Shown here in pieces: positions 57,614 to 64,000 of a DNA stretch of 64,000 bases (position 1 is the first letter of the stretch; every line of letters begins with the position of its first letter). A program made the translations under genes and the position numbers. The stretch covers positions 124,001 to 188,000 of the forward strand of contig NZ_UWOS01000003.1 of assembly GCF_900604515.1 (NCBI RefSeq), read 5' to 3'. Source of the stretch: Arcanobacterium ihumii (lineage in GTDB: Bacteria > Actinomycetota > Actinomycetes > Actinomycetales > Actinomycetaceae). The notes under the pieces are model-generated. The model did no database searches. It saw only the letters and a list, made by a program, of their open reading frames with translations, and was not told the DNA's origin.

Positions 57614-58888
57614 ATGAGCCGAATTCTAATTATTGGCGCAGGTCTTGCGGGACTATCCAGCGCATTGATGCTTCATGAACAAGGGCACACTGTAACTATC
57701 GTGAGCCGTGGAATCGGAGGATTGCTCCTTTCCAACGGAACAATCGACATCCTTGGTTGGGAAGAAGGCACAAAAAACACTTCGCCGGTACACAACCTAC
57801 CGTCTTCGCTGAGTGCATTCATCGCAAACAACCCGAACCACCCGTATGCGAGTATCGGCACTCAAAATGTTTTCGACGGCGTCAAGTGGCTCGTCAACAA
57901 TGTTGAGCTCTTCAAGTGTACTGATAAGGACCCCGAGTTCTTGAACACAAATGTTTTGATGCCGACGGCGGTTGGCGCAGTTCGCCCAACCGCTGCGGTT
58001 CCGCTCTCAATGAAGTCTTCGGTTCTCGAAGATGGCAAGAAGTACCTGGTGGTTGGTCTCAACCGCCTCAAGGACTTCCCAGTCCAGCTCATTGCAGACA
58101 ACCTTTCACGCTCACCGTTCGTTGATATTTCCGCTCGTGCGATCTCCATTGATCTCCCCATACGTGGAGGAAAAGAACACGATGCGACCGGTACCACCCA
58201 TGCTCGGTCCTTCGACGAAGGTTTAAATTCGCACGAGCGCTCCGCCTTAATTGAAGCCATTAAACGTGAACTCAAAGACGACGAATGTGTACTTATCCCA
58301 GCTATTTTAGGACTCGATCCTCACACCTTTGTTGAGATGGAAGCAGAAATCAGAACCTCAGTTGGGGAAATTCCGCTTCCACCTCCTTCAGTACCGGGCC
58401 GACGCATCAACGATATCTTGACAGTCGCATGCCGGGAAGCGCGAATCGATATCCAGCTCAACGCTGTCGCTACCGGTTTCATCTCCGACGGCAATAAAGT
58501 CACTGCTGTTAAGGTTCAGCGTGCTGGCCGAGTCTCCGAGGTAAAGGCAGACTTCATTGTTGATGCCGCGGGTGGATACGAATCAGGAAATCTAGCACGT
58601 GATTCCTACGGTGTAATCAAGGAATCGATATTCGATCTCCCAATTTTCACCCCCGAAGTTTCGGACAAGGATTTCCACGCTGAAGCTATCTACCGAACCG
58701 GTGTTCGCGTCAACGAAACTATGAATCCTGTCGATAGCGAAGGTAACGTGCTTTTTTCCAACCTTTACTGTTTGGGTGACTGCATCGGAGGAGCTCTTCC
58801 CTGGGAAGAGAAATCCGGTGAAGGAATCACGCTCGGCTCCGCTTGGGCGGCAACACAGGCAATCAAGACGGGAAATGAGGAACTCTAA
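57614..58888 (+). CDS. glpB: Anaerobic glycerol-3-phosphate dehydrogenase subunit B
   Basis: A 424-residue flavoprotein with N-terminal LIIGAGLAGLSSALMLHEQGH and C-terminal YCLGDCIGGALPWEEKSGEGITLGSAWAA (58.77-58.86 kb). It transfers electrons from GlpA to the membrane-associated GlpC. Its start follows the glpA stop after one base, and its stop overlaps the glpC start by one base. Confidence 0.92.
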   Translation: MSRILIIGAGLAGLSSALMLHEQGHTVTIVSRGIGGLLLSNGTIDILGWEEGTKNTSPVHNLPSSLSAFIANNPNHPYASIGTQNVFDGVKWLVNNVELFKCTDKDPEFLNTNVLMPTAVGAVRPTAAVPLSMKSSVLEDGKKYLVVGLNRLKDFPVQLIADNLSRSPFVDISARAISIDLPIRGGKEHDATGTTHARSFDEGLNSHERSALIEAIKRELKDDECVLIPAILGLDPHTFVEMEAEIRTSVGEIPLPPPSVPGRRINDILTVACREARIDIQLNAVATGFISDGNKVTAVKVQRAGRVSEVKADFIVDAAGGYESGNLARDSYGVIKESIFDLPIFTPEVSDKDFHAEAIYRTGVRVNETMNPVDSEGNVLFSNLYCLGDCIGGALPWEEKSGEGITLGSAWAATQAIKTGNEEL

Positions 58889-60168
58889 TGGGTAAGAACC
58901 CGATGGAAAATGCCAAGATCTCACTAGCTCGCGTTTCACTTGATTCGTGTGTTAAATGTACGATTTGTGAAACCCAGTGTCCAGTTGCGAAAGCAACTCC
59001 GCTCTTCTCCGGTCCAAAGTTTGTTGGTCCGCAAGCAGAGCGCTACCGCAATGGCGCTTCGGTAGACCATTCCTTGGATTACTGTTCAGGCTGTGGTATC
59101 TGTACAACCGTCTGTCCACAAGGCGTGAAGATTGCAGAAATGAACGGCCAGGCCCGTGCGGTAATGAAGGCAGATCATATGCCTCTACGCGATCGCCTCA
59201 TCACTCAAACCGAGCTCGAAGGTCGCCTTATGACTCCGTTCGCTCCTATCGCCAACGTGGCTTTGGCGAATAAGCCAATCCGCAAGGTTGTGGAAAAGGT
59301 TGTAGGCGTACACCACGAAGCCCCAGTTCCTAAAGCGAAGTCCCGTACCTTTATGGGATGGTTCCGCAAGCACGAAAAGACTCGCCGTGGTCCGTTCCCT
59401 AAGGGGCCAATCGTCTTCTTCCATGGTTGCGCAGGTGGCTACTTTGAAGTAGCAACCTCAATCGCCACGGTCGAAGTTCTTGAGCACCTCGGCTACGAAG
59501 TTATCGTTCCAAAGCAGGGTTGCTGCGGTCTAGCCCAGCAATCTAACGGACTTTTCGACGAAGCCGCCAAGGCAGTACGTAAACTCTGTGGTCAACTACG
59601 TAGCGCAGGTAAGGAACTAACAATTGTTTCGTCGTCGGGATCCTGTGCGGGTATGTTACGTCACGAGGCACATGAAATCATGGGTATCGACGATCCTGAG
59701 CTCATCGACGTCGGCTCACGCATGGTTGAAACCTCCGAATTCATTCTGGAACTTATCGACAACGGTGAATTCCCAGTCGAGGAACTTGGACGCCGCAATG
59801 TAACTATCCCTTATCACCAGCCATGCCAGGTGAAGTCACAGGGCATTGGAAAGCCAGCGATCCGGATGATGGAAACGATTCCGGGAGTTAAGGTTATCGA
59901 ATCCGGCGAGCAGTGCTGCGGTATCGCAGGAACCTACGGCTTGAAGAAGGAAAAGTACGAGGTTGCACAGAAGGTTGGAAAGCCTCTGTTCGATATGGTG
60001 AAGCGCACTAACCCTGACCTGGCAGCTTGTGAAACCGAAACTTGCCGTTGGCAGATCCGTAAAGGCTCAGGTGCTGAGGTTATTCACCCAATTCAGCTAG
60101 TTCATCACGCGCTTGGATTAGCAGGCACGAGTGAGCTACACGGTATGCCGTGGGAAGAATTGAGCTAA
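58888..60168 (+). CDS. glpC: Anaerobic glycerol-3-phosphate dehydrogenase subunit C
   Basis: A 426-residue iron-sulfur subunit anchoring the complex and reducing menaquinone. Two 4Fe-4S motifs have C21, C24, C27, C31 and C66, C69, C72, C76. Two CCG-type domains follow (GCCGLAQQSNG and QCCGIAGTYG), as in heterodisulfide-reductase-like subunits. Its electron acceptor would be the menaquinone made by the men genes elsewhere in this window. Confidence 0.94.
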   Translation: MGKNPMENAKISLARVSLDSCVKCTICETQCPVAKATPLFSGPKFVGPQAERYRNGASVDHSLDYCSGCGICTTVCPQGVKIAEMNGQARAVMKADHMPLRDRLITQTELEGRLMTPFAPIANVALANKPIRKVVEKVVGVHHEAPVPKAKSRTFMGWFRKHEKTRRGPFPKGPIVFFHGCAGGYFEVATSIATVEVLEHLGYEVIVPKQGCCGLAQQSNGLFDEAAKAVRKLCGQLRSAGKELTIVSSSGSCAGMLRHEAHEIMGIDDPELIDVGSRMVETSEFILELIDNGEFPVEELGRRNVTIPYHQPCQVKSQGIGKPAIRMMETIPGVKVIESGEQCCGIAGTYGLKKEKYEVAQKVGKPLFDMVKRTNPDLAACETETCRWQIRKGSGAEVIHPIQLVHHALGLAGTSELHGMPWEELS

Positions 60169-60178
60169 GCTAGAACGC

Positions 60179-60832
60179 ATGTCTATCCCGCTTTCCGATG
60201 AAGGTCTTTTTGATTTACCGGACGGCTATCAACGCCGTCCAAATGCACGAGTTATTTTGATAACCGGACCATCGGGAAGCGGGAAGACGCGTTTTGTATC
60301 AAGGACCGGTCTGCCCGTCGTCTCCCTTGATGATTTCTATTACGACGGCGATCACCCAGGTCTCCCCCATCGCCACGGTATGGTGGACTGGGACAGCATC
60401 AAGACGTGGAACAAACCTGGTGCAATTAATGCGCTAGTGGAGTTATGTACCACCGGCTCTACCACGATTCCGATTTACGATATTCCACTCAATAAACGCA
60501 TCTCTGACCGCGTTCTTGATATGGATGGTCGACGAATCGTTCTAGCTGAAGGAATCTTCGCAGCCGATATTATCGATGACCTGAAAAAAGAAGGAATTCT
60601 TGCTGAGGCGCTGTGTATTAGCCGCCCCCGCGTCCAGACTTTCTGGTTCCGGCTTATGCGAGATTTAGATGAAGCTCGCAAGCCGCTTCCAAACCTTCTT
60701 CGACGCGGATTCGCTCATTTCCGCCGTGAACCTAAGATGTACATTGAACTTGAGCAAAAGGGGGCACGGAGAGTTTCTTATTTAGAGGCTCATGAAGTGC
60801 TTACACAGATCCTTGCGAAGCAGCGTTGGTAG
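60179..60832 (+). CDS. Uridine-kinase-like P-loop kinase
   Basis: 217 residues. Walker A GPSGSGKT is at 30-37; VVSLDDFYYDGD and a DWDSIKTWNKPGA segment resemble uridine kinase/phosphoribulokinase folds. IVLAEGIFAADI is the Walker-B-like strand. The substrate is not clear: uridine/cytidine or another small hydroxyl compound. It lies 10 bases after glpC and may be cotranscribed, but it separates glpABC from glpFK. Its ribosome site is weak. Confidence 0.82.
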   Translation: MSIPLSDEGLFDLPDGYQRRPNARVILITGPSGSGKTRFVSRTGLPVVSLDDFYYDGDHPGLPHRHGMVDWDSIKTWNKPGAINALVELCTTGSTTIPIYDIPLNKRISDRVLDMDGRRIVLAEGIFAADIIDDLKKEGILAEALCISRPRVQTFWFRLMRDLDEARKPLPNLLRRGFAHFRREPKMYIELEQKGARRVSYLEAHEVLTQILAKQRW

Positions 60833-60864
60833 TCGATAAATTTCGACGTTTCCCACGGTAAAAT

Positions 60865-60877
60865 TGCACGAACGCCC
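60865..60877 (-). promoter_or_regulatory. glp-associated regulatory element, glpF copy 1
   Basis: TGCACGAACGCCC, the exact reverse complement of 13 bases before glpA (55735-55747). It is paired with the inverted copy at 60900-60911, centres about 35 bases apart, roughly 200 bases before the glpF start. Confidence 0.65.
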
Positions 60878-60895
60878 TTAATGTAGATTCCAAAA

Positions 60896-60911
60896 TGCAC
60901 GTTCGTGCACA
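60896..60911 (+). promoter_or_regulatory. glp-associated regulatory element, glpF copy 2
   Basis: CGTTCGTGCACA at 60900-60911 matches the glpA copy over 12 bases. With the preceding bases it makes a palindrome, TGCACG, two bases, CGTGCA (60896-60909). No clear -35/-10 pair is seen downstream, so the transcription start is uncertain. The 243-base gap 60833-61075 holds no gene. Confidence 0.6.
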
Positions 60912-61075
60912 AGCCTCCCACAAGTGTCCACGTAACGTAATTTGTGTCATAGTTTTACTAGCCTGAAATTAATGCAATGAAGCACAGTTACTAAGAATTT
61001 AGTCATCAATTTCAGAGCACCCTATCCATCCATTAACTTCATAGAGTTATTTATTCGGAAAGCACAGGTCCAAGA

Positions 61076-61822
61076 ATGCCTCTTGCACAAGTCTTTTTAT
61101 CTGAATTTATCGGCACAACATTCCTTCTTCTCCTTGGCGCGGGCGTAGTAGCAACCAACCTTCTCAAACACTCTAAAGGTCAGGGTGGCGGTTGGCTCCT
61201 CATCAACTTTGGATGGGGTTTCGCAGTATTCGTCGGCGTCTACATGGCATACAAGACTGGTGGACACCTTAACCCAGCAGTAACACTCGGCGTTATTGCA
61301 TCTGGCGCAACAGAGTTCATGCCAGGTATTCCAATCACCGCAGCAACCACGCTCACCTACATAGCAGCACAGTTCCTAGGCGCATTTGTTGGTGCCGTTC
61401 TTGCTTGGGCTACCTTCAAACAACACTACGACGCGCACGAAGACCAGGCAGAAATCCTCGGTACGTTCGCAACCGGCCCAGCAATTCGCAACGCATTCTG
61501 GAACACCCTCACAGAAATTATCGGAACCTTTGTTCTCGTTTCATGGGTACTCGTATCCGCTGGCACCAAGTCTGGACTTGGACCACTTGGAGTTGCAATC
61601 GTCATCGTTGCGATCGGTGCATCGCTCGGTGGACCAACTGGATACGCTATTAACCCTGCTCGTGATCTTGGTCCACGTATCGCACACGCTGTCCTGCCAA
61701 TCAAGGGCAAGGGCGGCTCGGACTGGGGCTACGCTTGGGTTCCAGTTGTAGGTCCAATCATCGGTGGCGTTCTTGCCGGCCTAATCTTCGGCTCTGGAGC
61801 AATGAACATCTTCCAAATGTGA
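61076..61822 (+). CDS. glpF: Glycerol facilitator (aquaglyceroporin)
   Basis: A 248-residue MIP-family channel. The two pore motifs are N66-P67-A68 (GGHLNPAVTLG) and N193-P194-A195 (YAINPARDLGPR). The Asp after NPAR and small residues near the filter favour a glycerol channel over a strict aquaporin. It has six membrane segments and two half-helices. It precedes glpK by 55 bases and is probably cotranscribed. Confidence 0.95.
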   Translation: MPLAQVFLSEFIGTTFLLLLGAGVVATNLLKHSKGQGGGWLLINFGWGFAVFVGVYMAYKTGGHLNPAVTLGVIASGATEFMPGIPITAATTLTYIAAQFLGAFVGAVLAWATFKQHYDAHEDQAEILGTFATGPAIRNAFWNTLTEIIGTFVLVSWVLVSAGTKSGLGPLGVAIVIVAIGASLGGPTGYAINPARDLGPRIAHAVLPIKGKGGSDWGYAWVPVVGPIIGGVLAGLIFGSGAMNIFQM

Positions 61823-61877
61823 TTTTCACGAACCGGAATTTAAACAAATTCCATAACTTCTGAAAGGAAAAACAAAA

Positions 61878-63398
61878 ATGACCGAGAAGAAGTATATTCT
61901 TTCCATCGATCAGGGAACCACCTCATCCCGTGCGATTCTCTTTAACCACTCCGGAGAAATCGTTTCCGTTGGTCAGCTCGAGCACGAGCAGATCTTCCCG
62001 AAGGCGGGTTGGGTAGAACATGACCCAATCGAAATCCGTGACAACGTTCGTGAAGTCATCGGCCAAGCACTTTCGAAAGCGGACGTAAACCGCCACGAAA
62101 TCGCAGCTGTGGGCGTTACCAACCAGCGTGAAACCGCTGTAGTTTGGGACAAGAACACCGGCGAACCAGTTTACAACGCAATCGTTTGGCAAGATACCCG
62201 TACCGACAAGCTCGTCCGTGAGCTTGCTGGTGACGAAGGAGCAGACAGGTACAAGGACGTTTGTGGACTCCCACTTGCAACCTACTTCTCCGGTCCAAAG
62301 ATCAAGTGGATTTTGGACAACGTAGAAGGAGCACGCGAGAAGGCTGAAGCTGGAGATCTCATTTTCGGTAATACCGACACCTGGGTAATTTGGAACCTCA
62401 CCGGTGGTCCAGACGGCGGCGCACACGTTACCGACGTAACCAACGCTTCACGTACCATGCTCATGGACGTTCGCAAGCTCGAGTGGGACGCAGATATCTG
62501 CGCAGATATGGGCATCCCAATGTCTATGCTTCCAGAAATCAAGTCCTCCTCCGAAATCTACGGATATGGATCAAAGAACTCGCTTATCATTGACACCCCA
62601 ATTTCTGGTGACCTTGGTGATCAGCAGGCAGCAACGTTTGGCCAGGCATGTTTCGAAAAGGGAATGGCTAAGAACACCTACGGTACCGGTTGCTTTATGC
62701 TCATCAACACCGGAAACGAAGCTGTTAGCTCCGAAAACGGTCTTCTTACCACCGTTTGCTACAAGATCGGCGATCAAGAAGCCGTCTATGCACTCGAAGG
62801 TTCGATTGCTGTCACCGGTTCACTCGTCCAGTGGATCCGCGACCAGCTTGGTCTGATCTCCTCCGCCCCAGAGATTGAAACCCTTGCGTCTTCGGTTGAA
62901 GATAACGGCGGTGTTTATGTTGTCCCGGCGTTCTCCGGTCTGTTCGCTCCTTACTGGAAGGACGATGCTCGTGGCGCAATCGTTGGACTTACTCGTTACA
63001 ATAACCGTGGGCACATTGCACGTGCAGTTCTTGAGGCAACCGCTTTCCAGACTGCCGAAGTTCTCGAGGCTATGAATGCCGATTCCGGTGTAGATCTTGC
63101 TGAGCTTCGTGTTGACGGTGGAATGACTGCTAACTCTGCACTCATGCAGTTCCAGGCAGATATCTTAGGCGTTCCAGTTGTGAAGCCAAAGGTTGCTGAG
63201 ACCACCGCACTCGGTGCAGCTTACGCAGCTGGTATCGCAGTCGGCTTCTGGGAAGGCGAGCAGGACGTCATCAACAACTGGCAAGAAGATCAGCGTTGGG
63301 AGCCAAAGATGGAAACCGACGAACGAGATCGTCAGATGCGCCTCTGGAAGAAGGCTGTTACACGCACCTTCGACTGGGTTGACGAAGACGTTCTATAA
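61878..63398 (+). CDS. glpK: Glycerol kinase
   Basis: A 506-residue FGGY kinase that phosphorylates glycerol to glycerol-3-phosphate, trapping it for Glp[17 protein letters not shown] is at the N-terminus. [32 protein letters not shown] and [19 protein letters not shown] are FGGY motifs. An AAAGGA site precedes the ATG. It ends before a tandem hairpin region. Confidence 0.97.
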   Translation: MTEKKYILSIDQGTTSSRAILFNHSGEIVSVGQLEHEQIFPKAGWVEHDPIEIRDNVREVIGQALSKADVNRHEIAAVGVTNQRETAVVWDKNTGEPVYNAIVWQDTRTDKLVRELAGDEGADRYKDVCGLPLATYFSGPKIKWILDNVEGAREKAEAGDLIFGNTDTWVIWNLTGGPDGGAHVTDVTNASRTMLMDVRKLEWDADICADMGIPMSMLPEIKSSSEIYGYGSKNSLIIDTPISGDLGDQQAATFGQACFEKGMAKNTYGTGCFMLINTGNEAVSSENGLLTTVCYKIGDQEAVYALEGSIAVTGSLVQWIRDQLGLISSAPEIETLASSVEDNGGVYVVPAFSGLFAPYWKDDARGAIVGLTRYNNRGHIARAVLEATAFQTAEVLEAMNADSGVDLAELRVDGGMTANSALMQFQADILGVPVVKPKVAETTALGAAYAAGIAVGFWEGEQDVINNWQEDQRWEPKMETDERDRQMRLWKKAVTRTFDWVDEDVL

Positions 63399-63406
63399 CT
63401 GCGTCG

Positions 63407-63438
63407 TGCTGAGTTAACCATAACCGGTTAATTCAGCA
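63407..63438. terminator. First hairpin after glpK
   Basis: TGCTGAGTTAACC (63407-63419) pairs with GGTTAATTCAGCA (63426-63438) with one mismatch, starting eight bases past the glpK stop. Confidence 0.5.
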
Positions 63439-63452
63439 TCACAAACAGCAAA

Positions 63453-63495
63453 GTTGGGTGGGGTTGCAAGATTTAATCTTGCAACCCCACCCAAC
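63453..63495. terminator. Strong bidirectional terminator between glpK and lysS
   Basis: The 21-base arm at 63453-63473, beginning GTTGGGTGGGGTTGC, is the exact reverse complement of 63475-63495. The stem is very stable, serves both convergent genes and is the longest perfect inverted repeat I noticed here. Confidence 0.88.
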
Positions 63496-63551
63496 TAGTT
63501 GTGAGAACCCTGAGGTGTTCGTATTCGTTCCCCTAAGGTCCCCTTTCAGCT

Positions 63552-64000
63552 TTAGGAGTTGGTTGGTTTAACGAACGGGAATGCAATAGTTTCCCGAATA
63601 CCAAGGCCAGTAAGTACCATCAGCAAACGATCGATGCCCATTCCCATACCACCAGACGGCGGGAAGCCTTGCTCCATCGCCTCAATGAAGTCCTCATCAA
63701 GTTGCATTGCCTCTGGATCGCCATTTGCAGCCTCGAGTGATTGCTGGGTGAGGCGTTCACGCTGAACAACCGGATCGGCTAACTCTGAGTAAGCGGTAGC
63801 CGTTTCCATTCCGCGGATATAGAGATCCCACTTCTCAGTGAGACCGGGCTTAGTGCGGTGGTAACGAGTAAGTGGAGAAGTATCTTCTGGGAAGTCACGA
63901 ACGAAAGTCGGCTTGTAGAGGTAATTTCCTACCAGTTCTTCCCAGATATATTCAACGATCTTGCCGTTGACGGCGTATTCCTTAACCTTAATATCGTGTT
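63552..64000 (-). CDS. lysS: Lysyl-tRNA synthetase, 3' part
   Basis: The frame is open from the right edge to the stop at 63552; the N-terminal part lies outside. Visible class II motifs are [20 protein letters not shown], the [19 protein letters not shown] segment that binds lysine and ATP, and motif 3 [17 protein letters not shown]. The C-terminus [12 protein letters not shown] is typical. It charges tRNA-Lys. A fusion to an upstream membrane domain (LysX type) cannot be excluded from this fragment. Confidence 0.94.
   Translation of the reverse strand, partial: HDIKVKEYAVNGKIVEYIWEELVGNYLYKPTFVRDFPEDTSPLTRYHRTKPGLTEKWDLYIRGMETATAYSELADPVVQRERLTQQSLEAANGDPEAMQLDEDFIEAMEQGFPPSGGMGMGIDRLLMVLTGLGIRETIAFPFVKPTNS

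Noticed and set aside
1-64000. CRISPR array, tRNA or rRNA genes
   Set aside because: No regularly spaced direct repeats and no cloverleaf or rRNA-like sequence was noticed in the intergenic regions read on both strands.

Overview
The window reads as chromosomal DNA of an actinobacterium, most likely in the Actinomycetaceae (Arcanobacterium/Trueperella/Actinomyces-like); the genus is an inference. Supporting signs are a complete 14-gene NADH:menaquinone dehydrogenase operon, the actinobacterial menaquinone pathway with a long-chain prenyl synthase and a geranylgeranyl-reductase-type enzyme, Rv3235-like and DUF6912-like proteins, the tiny AURKAIN/bS22-type basic protein beside a BldC-like regulator, and class C sortase pili. 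Base composition is moderate (roughly half G+C by eye), with a visibly A+T-richer stretch at about 36.3-48.2 kb. No tRNA, rRNA, CRISPR array, transposase, integrase or prophage gene was seen. Layout: (1) 0-6.9 kb: the 3' part of sbcC, two small actinobacterial proteins reading away from each other, secA and a long-chain polyprenyl diphosphate synthase. (2) 6.9-34.5 kb: a respiratory block. nuoA to nuoN run on the minus strand with overlapping ends, and the prenyl synthase is translationally coupled to nuoN. Upstream lie a FAD-dependent prenyl reductase, menG, menF, an HtrA protease, menD, menC, menB, menE and menA. Together these make and use menaquinone: isochorismate (MenF), SEPHCHC (MenD), OSB (MenC), OSB-CoA (MenE), DHNA-CoA (MenB), prenylation (MenA, with the chain from the polyprenyl synthase), methylation (MenG) and side-chain saturation (reductase). 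MenH and a DHNA-CoA thioesterase are not here. (3) 34.5-36.3 kb: a small membrane protein, a histidine phosphatase and a MarR regulator. (4) 36.4-46.85 kb: a pilus operon on the minus strand, in transcription order: LPATG shaft pilin, class C sortase, LAKTG second pilin, a giant LPQAG protein of about 1950 residues with ten Cys-paired repeat modules (probable tip adhesin), and a second class C sortase. It is preceded by an A+T-rich gene-free region. (5) 47.4-54.6 kb: the bS22-like protein and BldC-like regulator, TrkH/TrkA potassium uptake, RadA, a membrane protein with a long basic tail, MutY and a small membrane protein. (6) 54.7-63.4 kb: a glycerol module with a SorC-type regulator divergent from glpABC, a uridine-kinase-like gene, then glpF and glpK. 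A 13-base element is shared exactly between the glpA and glpF upstream regions. (7) The window closes with the 3' part of lysS, convergent with glpK across a strong terminator. Functionally, NADH through complex I and glycerol-3-phosphate through GlpABC would both feed electrons into the menaquinone pool made by the men genes. The most novel regions are the pilus locus with its modular giant protein, the shared glp regulatory element, and a 12-base inverted repeat enclosing a DnaA-box-like 9-mer at 2.1 kb.
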